A stretch of DNA of 50,719 bases from an uncultured Flavobacteriaceae bacterium (lineage in GTDB: Bacteria; Bacteroidota; Bacteroidia; Flavobacteriales; Flavobacteriaceae), in the NCBI GenBank assembly GCA_937944485.1, contig CALDYU010000020.1, forward strand, positions 1 to 50,719. Reading direction: 5' to 3'. The translations under genes were made by a program, and so were the position numbers. Every line of letters begins with the position of its first letter. Positions within the stretch are counted from its first letter, which is position 1. Below the pieces are notes generated by a model. It ran no database searches. It was not told where the DNA came from and was given only the letters and a program-made list of their open reading frames with translations. Of this stretch, positions 9,260-17,323 are shown piece by piece.

Positions 9260-9874
9260 TTAATTTGATGACGAAGAAGAAGTCTCTGCTTCTGATAATT
9301 TTTGAGGAAATAATTCCTGAATCTTTTTAACCTTCTCTTTGAGTTCTTCCTTAAGATCCTTATCAGTTTCTGGATTCAAATAATCCGCTTCTAATTCTAC
9401 AAATTTACGATTATACAGCCTCATAGATTCTCTGTTACGAAGATCATTATAAGCTCCTACCAATTCATTTTGTACAGTGATATAAGTACTGTACTTCGTT
9501 TCACGATCATTTTTCAACGAGATAATAGCTTTATCTGGGTTATCAGATGATTCTGGATTTTTCTTTCCACTACAATAACCACATGTTCCATCGCCATTAT
9601 TTTCTAAGAAAGCTATCGCCTTAGCTCTTAAATCTTTAAGATCGGTTAATTCTTCATCCGCCAATAATTGTCCGTTCTTATTGATACTCACCTGAAAGAT
9701 ATTCTTTTGCTTAATAATTACATCTGTTTCAGGCGGCTCAATAGGCGGCAACATACGATCTAAACCTGCATCAGTTTCAATGGTAGTCGTTACCAAGAAA
9801 AAGATAAGCAGTAAGAATGCAATGTCTGCCATAGAACCGGCGTTTACTTCTGGTGCTCCTGCTCTTCTACCCAT
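9260..9874 (-). CDS. exbD: Biopolymer transporter ExbD (first pair, longer member with CxxC)
   Basis: This 204-residue ExbD-family protein has the membrane helix SMADIAFLLLIFFLVTT at about 14-30 with the conserved aspartate at 17. The periplasmic domain is longer than in classical ExbD. It includes a CxxC (C98-G-Y-C101), a charged stretch (about 150-190) that may form a coiled coil, and a serine-rich tail (SSSSSN). Start and stop are tightly packed: 6 bases after the membrane protein gene and 27 before the next exbD. With ExbB it should form the 5:2-type motor in the inner membrane. Its close paralogue is at 7214-7825. Confidence 0.92.
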   Translation of the reverse strand: MGRRAGAPEVNAGSMADIAFLLLIFFLVTTTIETDAGLDRMLPPIEPPETDVIIKQKNIFQVSINKNGQLLADEELTDLKDLRAKAIAFLENNGDGTCGYCSGKKNPESSDNPDKAIISLKNDRETKYSTYITVQNELVGAYNDLRNRESMRLYNRKFVELEADYLNPETDKDLKEELKEKVKKIQELFPQKLSEAETSSSSSN

Positions 9875-9880
9875 TTTAAC

Positions 9881-10327
9881 TTATTTACTTGTTGCATTTT
9901 TAATGGCTCCCCATGCAATTAATGCTACTGCAATCAATAACATAATTCCGAACGTATATATTCCAGCGCCTACTTTACGAATTTCACTTTCAGAAGTTTC
10001 AATTTTATTCACTTCTAACATATTCTCAACACTAACATCTGTTCCACTTGAAAGTCCGTAAGCTATACCTACAACAACAAGAAGTCCTACAACACCCATC
10101 AGTGATTTTTTTAATCCACCTGGTGTTGATGCCATGTTTTTTAGTCCAAAAATCAACGTAGCTAATACAGCTATAGCAAGTAAAATATACGCCAACCAGT
10201 GCATAGCATCTATTGCACCACTCCCCATTTGTTCATTAACAGGCATATCAGAGTTTGGCATCATAAACAATAATATGAAGCCGACCACGCTGAGCACAAT
10301 CAATGCAATTTTTACAATTTTATACAT
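9881..10327 (-). CDS. Small integral membrane protein between exbB and exbD
   Basis: This 148-residue protein has about four membrane helices (about 5-22, 42-60, 75-92 and 122-142) and a short periplasmic or cytoplasmic linker rich in E and K (about 100-118, NKIETSESEIRK). I do not recognise a named family. It lies between exbB (25-base gap) and exbD (6-base gap) in the same direction, so it is almost surely part of the same operon. That position suggests an accessory subunit of the ExbB/ExbD motor, but there is no direct motif evidence. The ATG at 10327 gives a sensible hydrophobic start (MYKIVKIALIVLSVVGF). Confidence 0.75.
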   Translation of the reverse strand: MYKIVKIALIVLSVVGFILLFMMPNSDMPVNEQMGSGAIDAMHWLAYILLAIAVLATLIFGLKNMASTPGGLKKSLMGVVGLLVVVGIAYGLSSGTDVSVENMLEVNKIETSESEIRKVGAGIYTFGIMLLIAVALIAWGAIKNATSK

Positions 10328-10352
10328 TATAGTTTGGTATTAAGTTCTACGA

Positions 10353-11138
10353 TTATTTTTTGTGATCTACCAACATATCAATCAATGAAATTGATGAGTC
10401 TTCCATATCATTTACGATACTATCAATTTTAGCAATGATGTAGTTGTAAAAAATCTGAAGAATAATTGCAGTAATCAAACCAAATACTGTCGTTAAAAGT
10501 GCAACTTGTATGTCACCTGCGATCAAGGAAGCACTCAAGTTACCTACTGCGCTAATCTTTTCAAATGCCTGAATCATACCGATTACAGTACCCATGAAAC
10601 CAAGCATCGGAGCAATTGCAATAAATAAAGATAACCAAGACACATTTTTCTCTAACTGTCCCATTTGAACGCCACCATAAGAAACCACTGCTTTTTCAGC
10701 TGCTTCAACACTTTCACCTGCTCTGTCTAAACCTTGATAGTATATTGATGCTACTGGCCCTTTTGTATTTCGACAAACTTCTTTTGCTGCTTCAACACCA
10801 CCTGATGCTAATGCATCTTCAACTTGTTGCTTTAACTTCGATGAATTTGTACTTGCTAAATTCAAGTATATAATTCTTTCAATCGCAACTGCAAGACCTA
10901 AAATCAAACAGATCAATACGAAACTCATGAAACCAGCACCACCTTTGATGTATTGCTCTTTCAAAACTTGTGTGAAATCGCGCTCCTCAGAATCAGCATC
11001 TTCTTGAAACATAGCTGTTGCTGCTACAGTTGTTGTTACATTAGAAACTACCGAAGAAGTAGCTGTTTTAGCATTTACCATATTTGTACTTAATACAAAC
11101 AACCCAGCCAATGCTAGGATAGAGAATAATCTTTTCAT
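10353..11138 (-). CDS. exbB: ExbB/TolQ/MotA-type proton channel
   Basis: This is the channel subunit of a TonB/Tol-like motor. From the ATG at 11138 it has 261 residues. A signal-like N-terminus (MKRLFSILALAGLFVLSTNMVNA) is followed by a linker and three membrane helices near residues 68-90, 165-188 and 205-230. The MotA/ExbB signature is seen as IAPMLGFMGTVIGMIQAFEKI and LLTTVFGLITAIILQIFYNY. An open frame extends upstream to a TTG at 11147, but the ATG gives a better signal peptide. It is the first gene of the exbB-membrane protein-exbD-exbD unit. The extra N-terminal signal segment is usual in Bacteroidota ExbB. Confidence 0.95.
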   Translation of the reverse strand: MKRLFSILALAGLFVLSTNMVNAKTATSSVVSNVTTTVAATAMFQEDADSEERDFTQVLKEQYIKGGAGFMSFVLICLILGLAVAIERIIYLNLASTNSSKLKQQVEDALASGGVEAAKEVCRNTKGPVASIYYQGLDRAGESVEAAEKAVVSYGGVQMGQLEKNVSWLSLFIAIAPMLGFMGTVIGMIQAFEKISAVGNLSASLIAGDIQVALLTTVFGLITAIILQIFYNYIIAKIDSIVNDMEDSSISLIDMLVDHKK

Positions 11139-11221
11139 TTCTTTCAAACTTAAATTTAGTTAGTTAATCAATAGGGTTAAAGATAAAAAAAAATAGCAAT
11201 AATAAAATTAATTTTTTAATG

Positions 11222-11309
11222 CAGAGAGGAAGGGATTCGAACCCTCGATACACTTTTGATGTATACACACTTTCCAGGCGTGCGCCTTCGACCACTCGGC
11301 CACCTCTCT
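11222..11309 (-). tRNA. tRNA-Ser (anticodon GGA)
   Basis: On the minus strand an 88-base cloverleaf can be drawn. The acceptor arms AGAGAGG and CCTCTCT pair perfectly and are followed by discriminator G. The D region reads GGCCGAGTGG, the anticodon stem CACGC/GTGTG holds the loop CTGGAAA (anticodon GGA), there is a long class II variable arm, and the T arm contains GGTTCGAATCC. CCA is not encoded, so it must be added after transcription. The gene sits between ansA and exbB, pointing the same way. Confidence 0.95.
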
Positions 11310-11374
11310 AGTTGAGCCTTAAAGGTTGGCCAAATAACGAAAAAAATATTAGTTAGAGAAATAATAAATGTTAT

Positions 11375-12403
11375 TTATTGCATTTCTCCGCGCAATGAAG
11401 TTTCAAAAATAGTTTTAAAAGTTTTTGACGAGGTATCAGCGCCCAATAAGTACATTAGTTTCGTAATTGCGGCTTCTGTTGTGATATCTTTACCGTTGAT
11501 AACCTTCAGTTTTTGAAGTTGCTCACTTGTTTCGTACTGACCCATTAAAACACTACCCCCAGAACATTGAGTAACATTTACAACATAAAGGCCTTTTTTA
11601 ATAGCATTTTTTAATTGATCAATTAACCATTGTTCATTTGGAGCATTACCTGCTCCATACGTTTCTAATATAAGCGCTTTTAAATTTGGCGTTTCAAGAA
11701 TAGTTTTCATTACGGAAGGGTTAAAACCAGGAAACAGTTTTAGTATGACAACGTTGTTATCTAGTTCTTTATGAACAATCAATTTTTTACCCTTTACGTT
11801 TGCCCATAAGTTTTCATGGTAAACCTTCAAATGTACTCCCGATTCCACTAAAGGCGGATGATTCAAAGAGGCGAAGGCCTCAAAATGTTCTGCATTTAAT
11901 TTAGTAGTACGATTTCCTCGATATAATTTATACTCAAAATATAAACCAACTTCTTTAATAACAGCTTTTCCCTTTTTTCGTAATGCAGCAATTTGAATAG
12001 ATGTGATTAAATTTTCTTTAGCATCTGTTCGTAAATCACCAATCGGCAATTGAGACCCTGTAAAAATCACTGGCTTTGCCAAATTTTCAAGCATATAACT
12101 CAGTGCTGAAGCGGAATAACTCATGGTGTCACTGCCGTGCAATACCACAAAACCATCATGACTATTATAGTGGGTTTCAATAATACTTGCAAGCTCTACC
12201 CAATGGGCTGTATTAATATTCGATGAGTCGATAGGATTTTCAAACGAGATCGTATCAATATGACAATCAAGCTGTGCTAACTCCGGAATATTTTTTAATA
12301 ACTTTTTGAAATTAAAGGCTTTTAAAGCCCCAGTTTTATAGTCCTTAACCATACCAATAGTACCACCAGTATAGATTAATAAAATGTTCGTTTGCTTATC
12401 CAT
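11375..12403 (-). CDS. ansA: Type I (cytoplasmic) L-asparaginase
   Basis: This enzyme hydrolyses asparagine to aspartate and ammonia. It has 342 residues from the ATG at 12403. Both active-site threonine motifs are present: IYTGGTIGM near residue 10-18 (nucleophile Thr15) and the second, VLHGSDTMSYSASAL. Later family features include LETYGAGNAPN and NVTQCSGGSV. There is no signal peptide, which fits the type I cytoplasmic form. The frame stays open 21 bases upstream to a TTG, but that start would overlap tatD, and the ATG 10 bases after the tatD stop aligns with the usual N-terminus. It is likely cotranscribed with tatD. Confidence 0.95.
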   Translation of the reverse strand: MDKQTNILLIYTGGTIGMVKDYKTGALKAFNFKKLLKNIPELAQLDCHIDTISFENPIDSSNINTAHWVELASIIETHYNSHDGFVVLHGSDTMSYSASALSYMLENLAKPVIFTGSQLPIGDLRTDAKENLITSIQIAALRKKGKAVIKEVGLYFEYKLYRGNRTTKLNAEHFEAFASLNHPPLVESGVHLKVYHENLWANVKGKKLIVHKELDNNVVILKLFPGFNPSVMKTILETPNLKALILETYGAGNAPNEQWLIDQLKNAIKKGLYVVNVTQCSGGSVLMGQYETSEQLQKLKVINGKDITTEAAITKLMYLLGADTSSKTFKTIFETSLRGEMQ

Positions 12404-12413
12404 TTCAAAACAT

Positions 12414-13181
12414 TTATACGCCAAATACTTCCTTAGAATTTGCGGTAGTTTGAGCTGCTATTTCAGCTGCATCTATATTATAAATATCGGCTAATTTAGC
12501 AAGTATATTTACAAGGTAGGCACTTTCATTTCGTTTGCCGCGATAAGGCACCGGAGCCAAGTAAGGGGCGTCGGTTTCTAAAACGATATGCTTCAAATCT
12601 AATTGACTTAAAAAGGTGTCAATTTTCCCATTCTTAAAAGTAGCCACGCCACCAATGCCTAACTTCAAATTATATGAAATAGCCTGCCTTGCTTGGGCTA
12701 AAGATCCCGTAAAGCAATGAAAAATTCCGTGTAAATCATCTCTTTTTTCTTCTTCCAAAATTTCAAAAATTTCATCGAAAGCTTCTCGACAATGAATAAC
12801 GATTGGTAATTTATACTGTTGCGCCAACCTTATTTGAAAACGAAATGCTTCTTGCTGTTGTTTTAAAAAAGAGGTGTCCCAATACAAATCTATTCCTATT
12901 TCGCCAATGCCATAAAACGTATCACTTGCTAACTTATCTTCCACATGCTTCAGCTCATCACGATAATTTTCTTTCACATGGGTAGGATGTAATCCCATCA
13001 TCAAAAACATGTTTTCTGGAAATGCATCCCTTAAATCAAACATGGCTTCCGTATAACTAGAATCAATAGCTGGTATAAAAAACCGCTTTACTCCTATATT
13101 AATAGCATTTTGAATCACCTGTTCACGATCGTCATCGAAGGCTTCACTATAAAGATGGGTATGTGTATCTGTTAAGATCAT
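12414..13181 (-). CDS. tatD: TatD-family metal-dependent hydrolase/DNase
   Basis: This 255-residue TIM-barrel hydrolase has the TatD metal-binding set: an N-terminal DTHTHLYSEAF with the HxH pair, GEIGIDLYWD with the bridging glutamate, PIVIHCREAFDE and GIFHCFTG histidines, and the late LETDAPYLAP aspartate. Family members are metal-dependent 3'-5' exonucleases or deoxyribonucleases acting in the cytoplasm, including in DNA repair. The length is normal. The start codon at 13181 lies close to a divergent promoter box (13198-13205). It is followed closely by ansA. Confidence 0.95.
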   Translation of the reverse strand: MILTDTHTHLYSEAFDDDREQVIQNAINIGVKRFFIPAIDSSYTEAMFDLRDAFPENMFLMMGLHPTHVKENYRDELKHVEDKLASDTFYGIGEIGIDLYWDTSFLKQQQEAFRFQIRLAQQYKLPIVIHCREAFDEIFEILEEEKRDDLHGIFHCFTGSLAQARQAISYNLKLGIGGVATFKNGKIDTFLSQLDLKHIVLETDAPYLAPVPYRGKRNESAYLVNILAKLADIYNIDAAEIAAQTTANSKEVFGV

Positions 13182-13197
13182 GGCGCAAAAATAGACT

Positions 13198-13205
13198 TAT
13201 CTTTG
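13198..13205 (+). promoter_or_regulatory. Bacteroidota -7 box (TATCTTTG) for the retropepsin-like gene
   Basis: TATCTTTG is an exact match to TAnnTTTG and ends 14 bases before the ATG at 13220. It predicts a nearly leaderless transcript. It also supports the ATG at 13220 over an upstream in-frame GTG at 13163, which lies ahead of this box. Confidence 0.5.
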
Positions 13206-13219
13206 TAGAAAAAGAATTC

Positions 13220-13666
13220 ATGTCGAGTTTGAAAAAGTTTCTTTTTAAAAAAAACTATATAAAGATTCCTCTTGTGCTAACAGCTACGAATCATTTTGAA
13301 TTAATAGCTAAAATCAATGGAATTACGGGTAGATTTATTTTAGATACCGGGGCATCAAATACTTGTGTTGGTTTTGACAAGATGGAATTCTTTAATCTTT
13401 CCTCGAAGGAATCTAAAATAAAGGCTGCTGGCGCGGGGGCAACAAATATGGAAACTTTAATTTCTACAAAGAACCGAATTGAAATTGGTGACTGGCAAAA
13501 TGACAAGCTTAAAATCGTGTTATTTGATCTAGTACATGTCAATGAAGCCCTCACTGCTCACAAAGCGCTGCCCGTTGATGGAATTATAGGAGCCGATATA
13601 TTAAAAAAGACAAAGGCAATTATTGATTACAAAAAACGTTGTGTATATCTAAGTAAAAAGAAGTAA
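13220..13666 (+). CDS. Retropepsin-like (clan AA) aspartic protease
   Basis: This 148-residue protein carries one aspartic protease motif, FILDTGASNTCV, at about residues 38-49 (catalytic D41-T-G). It is preceded by the expected strands (FELIAKINGITGR) and followed by the second hydrophobic-glycine element, LPVDGIIGADIL. A single DTG in about 150 residues is the retropepsin-like layout, so it should work as a homodimer. There is no signal peptide; the basic N-terminus (SSLKKFLFKKNYIKI) is unusual. The frame extends upstream to a GTG at 13163, but that would overlap tatD and precede the promoter box. The substrate is unknown. Confidence 0.8.
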   Translation: MSSLKKFLFKKNYIKIPLVLTATNHFELIAKINGITGRFILDTGASNTCVGFDKMEFFNLSSKESKIKAAGAGATNMETLISTKNRIEIGDWQNDKLKIVLFDLVHVNEALTAHKALPVDGIIGADILKKTKAIIDYKKRCVYLSKKK

Positions 13667-13719
13667 AGTTATTCCTAGATTGACTTGACTTTTCATGTTA
13701 CACCCAAATCAAACCTACC

Positions 13720-15063
13720 ATGAAAAACTACGGCTTCGCTAGCGCTGCTCTTTTGATTGTTTTTTTAATGATTTCTTGTAATTCTGATAATAGTGATTAC
13801 AACGAAGTATCCGTAATTGATGAGGAATTAAAGGATCAAATTAATTTAGTAAGTTCATTAAGAGCGCTTCAATTACTAAAAGACAATGCTCTCGCAACTA
13901 TTCCTCAAGATCCGAAAAACCCTATTACACAAGCCAAAATAGATTTAGGAAAACTCCTATTTCACGAAACCGGCTTAGCCTTAAACCCAAAACAAAACGA
14001 AGGTTTAAATACGTATTCATGCGCAAGTTGTCACCATGCGAAAGCAGGGTTTCAAAGTGGTATGAAACAAGGAATTGGTGAAGGCGGAATTGGATTCGGA
14101 GCCATTGGAGAAGCGCGAAGAATGAATACCTTGTATGATAATGAAACCGTTGACATTCAACCCATTCGATCGCCTAGTATTTTAAATAGTGCTTTTCAAG
14201 ATGTAATGTTGTGGAATGGCCAATTTGGGGGAACTAAAACAAATGCAGGCACGCAATCAGAATGGACCGTTGGTACGCCCAAAGAAACGAATACACTTGG
14301 TTTTGAAGGTGTTGAAACTCAAGCTTTAGCTGGGTCAGATGTACATCGTTTGAAATTTGACCCTATAATGATAAAAGCTAATGCTACTTATAAAATGCTC
14401 TTCGATGAGGCGTATCCGAATATCAACGAAAATGAACGTTACACAAAACTTTACGGGGCGCTTGCAATAGCTGCATATGAAAGAACAGTTGTTGCATCTG
14501 AAGCCCCTTTTCAAAAATGGCTTCAAGGTGAAGAAAATGCCATGTCGAATGAAGAAAAAAAAGGAGCTCAGGTTTTCTTTGGAAAAGGAAAATGTTACAG
14601 CTGCCATTCAGGACCTGGTTTAAACGGAATGGAATTTCATGCATTGGGAATGGCAGATTTAAACGGACCCTCAGTAATCGGTTCTGTTGACGATAACACC
14701 AAAAAAGGACGTGGTGGATTTACCAAAGACCCTCAAGACAATTATAAATTCAAAACCCCTACGATATACAACTTAAAAGGTCTTAAATTTCTTGGTCATG
14801 GGGGTAGTTTCTCAAGCATTAAAGAAGTCATTGAATATAAAAATAACGCCGTAAAGGAAAATAATGAAGTGCCAATAAATAGCCTATCTGATCAATTTAT
14901 TCCACTTGGTCTTTCTGAAGAAGAGATCGACCAACTCGTCGCTTTTATAGAAAACGGCTTATATGATGCTAACTTAGAACGATACGTGCCCGATAGTTTA
15001 CCTACTGGTCAATGTTTTCCTAATGCGGATGCAGAATCAAAAGTAGATATGGGTTGTAATTAA
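13720..15063 (+). CDS. Di-heme cytochrome c peroxidase-family lipoprotein
   Basis: This 447-residue protein has a lipoprotein signal (MKNYGFASAALLIVFLMISC, lipid cysteine at 20) and two c-type heme sites, CASCHH at 101-106 and CYSCHS at 292-297. This is the bacterial di-heme peroxidase/MauG layout. Such enzymes reduce hydrogen peroxide with electrons from small cytochromes, or oxidise protein side chains. The GKLLFHETGLALNPKQN region before the first heme and the YNLKGLKFLGHGGSF region with a candidate distal ligand are typical. It should be anchored in the periplasm. It lies 53 bases after the protease gene and ends at a strong two-way terminator shared with odhB. Confidence 0.9.
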   Translation: MKNYGFASAALLIVFLMISCNSDNSDYNEVSVIDEELKDQINLVSSLRALQLLKDNALATIPQDPKNPITQAKIDLGKLLFHETGLALNPKQNEGLNTYSCASCHHAKAGFQSGMKQGIGEGGIGFGAIGEARRMNTLYDNETVDIQPIRSPSILNSAFQDVMLWNGQFGGTKTNAGTQSEWTVGTPKETNTLGFEGVETQALAGSDVHRLKFDPIMIKANATYKMLFDEAYPNINENERYTKLYGALAIAAYERTVVASEAPFQKWLQGEENAMSNEEKKGAQVFFGKGKCYSCHSGPGLNGMEFHALGMADLNGPSVIGSVDDNTKKGRGGFTKDPQDNYKFKTPTIYNLKGLKFLGHGGSFSSIKEVIEYKNNAVKENNEVPINSLSDQFIPLGLSEEEIDQLVAFIENGLYDANLERYVPDSLPTGQCFPNADAESKVDMGCN

Positions 15064-15083
15064 TTGTACAAAAAAATCTAATC

Positions 15084-15119
15084 AAAAAGAGCGTAAAGAA
15101 ATTTCTTTACGCTCTTTTT
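15084..15119. terminator. Bidirectional intrinsic terminator (36-bp perfect palindrome)
   Basis: Bases 15084-15101 are the exact reverse complement of 15102-15119. The stem contains AGAGCGTAAAGAA and is flanked by A and T runs on both sides, so it reads as hairpin plus T run in either direction. It sits between the convergent peroxidase (plus) and odhB (minus) genes. Confidence 0.92.
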
Positions 15120-15131
15120 AATTTCTGGCAT

Positions 15132-16346
15132 TTACATTTCTAAGGCCTTCTTTATATTGCCATTCATTAACAATTCTTCAGGATTTTCTAGTGCTTCTTT
15201 AACAGCAACCAAGAAACCTACAGATTCTTTTCCATCAATAATTCTATGATCGTAAGAAAGAGCAACAAACATAATAGGAGCTATTACCACTTGACCGTCT
15301 TTAGCAATTGGACGTTCTACAATATTGTGCATTCCTAAAATCGCACTCTGTGGAGGGTTAATGATTGGTGTTGATAACATAGAACCAAATACACCACCAT
15401 TGGTAATTGTAAATGTTCCGCCCGTCATTTCATCAACAGTGATCTCACCTTCGCGAGCACGAATCGCTAAACGCTTCACTTCAGATTCAACACCTCTAAA
15501 AGTCAAGTTCTCTGCATTACGAATCACAGGAACCATCAAACCTTTGGGTCCGGAAACGGCAATACTAATATCACAGAAATCAAAAGACAACATTTCTTTA
15601 CCATCTATCATTGAATTCACAGAAGGATACATTTCTAATGCCCGAACAACGGCTAAGGTGAAAAAGGACATAAAACCAAGACCAACACCATGCTTTTCTT
15701 TAAAAGCCTCTTTGTATTCTTTACGCAAAGCAAAAATAGGTGACATGTCAACTTCATTAAATGTCGTCAACATTGCCGTTTCATTTTTTACAGCTACCAA
15801 TCGCTCCGCTACTTTACGCCGTAACATAGATAATTTAGAACGAGATTCCCCACGATTTCCGCCCGTTGGTGTTCCCATCGAAGGGGTTGCTTTTACGGCA
15901 TCTTCTTTGGTAATTCTTCCATCTCTACCTGTACCTTTAACCGCTGCGGCATCTATTCCTTTTTCATCGAGTATTTTTTGAGCAGCAGGTGAAGGAGTTC
16001 CAGTAGCATAGCTCTCCTTTGCAATAGGTTTTTCTTCTTTTTTGGTAACAACTTCTGGCGCTTCTTTTTTCTCCTCTTTCTTAGCAGTTTCTCCTCCAGC
16101 AGGTTTGGCAGCACTAGTATCTATATGACAAACAACGGCACCTACTTCAACTGCATCACCAATCTCAGCTTTTAAAGTGATTATTCCACTTTGTTCTGCA
16201 GGCAATTCAAGTGTGGCCTTATCAGAATCTACCTCAGCAATGGCCTGATCCTTTTCAACGTAGTCACCGTCTTCAACCAACCATTCTGCAATCTCAACCT
16301 CAGTTATTGACTCTCCCGGTGAGGGAACTTTCATTTCTAAAATCAT
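15132..16346 (-). CDS. odhB: 2-oxoglutarate dehydrogenase E2 (dihydrolipoyl succinyltransferase)
   Basis: This E2 core of the 2-oxoglutarate dehydrogenase complex transfers the succinyl group from lipoamide to CoA. The 404 residues show a lipoyl domain (1-77; DSDKATLE with lipoyl Lys43) and a linker rich in A, P, K and E (about 78-110). Next come the E1/E3-binding domain (about 113-150; [20 protein letters not shown]) and a catalytic domain whose active site is [12 protein letters not shown] (His367, Asp371). Size and the succinyl-type catalytic domain favour the 2-oxoglutarate over the pyruvate complex, as does the E1 gene in the same unit. Unusually, an M23 peptidase gene separates it from E1. 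Confidence 0.95.
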   Translation of the reverse strand: MILEMKVPSPGESITEVEIAEWLVEDGDYVEKDQAIAEVDSDKATLELPAEQSGIITLKAEIGDAVEVGAVVCHIDTSAAKPAGGETAKKEEKKEAPEVVTKKEEKPIAKESYATGTPSPAAQKILDEKGIDAAAVKGTGRDGRITKEDAVKATPSMGTPTGGNRGESRSKLSMLRRKVAERLVAVKNETAMLTTFNEVDMSPIFALRKEYKEAFKEKHGVGLGFMSFFTLAVVRALEMYPSVNSMIDGKEMLSFDFCDISIAVSGPKGLMVPVIRNAENLTFRGVESEVKRLAIRAREGEITVDEMTGGTFTITNGGVFGSMLSTPIINPPQSAILGMHNIVERPIAKDGQVVIAPIMFVALSYDHRIIDGKESVGFLVAVKEALENPEELLMNGNIKKALEM

Positions 16347-16351
16347 TCTGT

Positions 16352-17323
16352 TTAATTTATATTTTTAATCAAATCTTCCTTTACAGGAAGATAATCTTCT
16401 TTAATTTCTCCGTTTACAAGCAACTTGCTAAAATATAACTTTGCCCCCATCGCATTTGTCATCTCAATATCGTTCTGTAAGCTTAGATGCAAATGAGGTT
16501 CTGTAGTATTACCTGAATTTCCACACTGACCAATTACATCTCCTTGAGCAATATCATTTCCTTCTTCAACAGTAATCGACCCTTCTTTCAAATGTGCAAA
16601 AAGGAGGTACTCGTTCTGAGCTACTTGCAGCACCACCGTATTACCCGTGAGTTGTTGAGGATTTAATTCTCCCGGAATATTATCCTTCACCCCTTTAATC
16701 ACCTTAACTACCCGAGCATCGCAAGGCGCAATAATATCTTTGCCGAATACAAAATAACTTTCATTTTTTTTAGAATCGCCGATATAAGAAGCGCCATCTT
16801 TGACCATTAAAATATCATAGGCGTACTTCTGATCGTCATGAGCGACATGATAATTTTGTTCAACCGTAGTGCCTCCCCAAAACACAAACCACTCTTCTTT
16901 GAAAGGAAGTATCATGTCTACTGAATTTCGCTCAATAATAGGGTTGTCAATCACGCGGACAGGGCTAATAAATAACCCATTAATTTGATTCTGAGCATTT
17001 AAACTTATGACGATATCGGCAACTGCCTTTTCAAAAGAGGTACGATAGACATGAGCCCCTTGTTTCATTTCAAGAAACTCCATCTTTTCTATAGTACCCA
17101 TTAGGGCATTTACATTTTGGGAGAAAAAATTAATCGTATTTTCTCTAGGCATAGCCTTTTTCATATCGGCGTCAAACATATCAAAAACACCCGCATAGTC
17201 ACCAGCGTTATAATACGACTGAAACTTTGTTGAAGCATCTGCATAGTTCGACAATTCATTTTGCTCTTGCCCAAAAGACAAACAAGTCAAAAAAAGAAAT
17301 ACTAAACCAAAACCTTTTTTCAT
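16352..17323 (-). CDS. Secreted M23-family metallopeptidase-like protein with N-terminal DUF3887-like domain
   Basis: This 323-residue protein has a signal peptide ([19 protein letters not shown]). An N-terminal domain (about 25-135) resembles the DUF3887-type fold seen on other secreted proteins ([22 protein letters not shown]). The C-terminal LytM/M23 domain (about 155-300) contains [25 protein letters not shown] and EPHLHLSL. The HxH pair and the aspartate after KYAY are in place. The first zinc histidine is not in the usual HxxxD spacing, as in a known subgroup with Q-x-Y-A-x-D. It may cut peptidoglycan cross-links or be a regulatory homologue. Its ATG overlaps the odhA stop (ATGA), and odhB starts 5 bases after it, so it is embedded in the odh operon. 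Confidence 0.8.
   Translation of the reverse strand: MKKGFGLVFLFLTCLSFGQEQNELSNYADASTKFQSYYNAGDYAGVFDMFDADMKKAMPRENTINFFSQNVNALMGTIEKMEFLEMKQGAHVYRTSFEKAVADIVISLNAQNQINGLFISPVRVIDNPIIERNSVDMILPFKEEWFVFWGGTTVEQNYHVAHDDQKYAYDILMVKDGASYIGDSKKNESYFVFGKDIIAPCDARVVKVIKGVKDNIPGELNPQQLTGNTVVLQVAQNEYLLFAHLKEGSITVEEGNDIAQGDVIGQCGNSGNTTEPHLHLSLQNDIEMTNAMGAKLYFSKLLVNGEIKEDYLPVKEDLIKNIN

Noticed and set aside
11145..11152. TAAGTTTG on the minus strand just ahead of exbB
   Set aside because: It matches the -7 consensus but ends only 6 bases before the chosen ATG, too close for a normal promoter.
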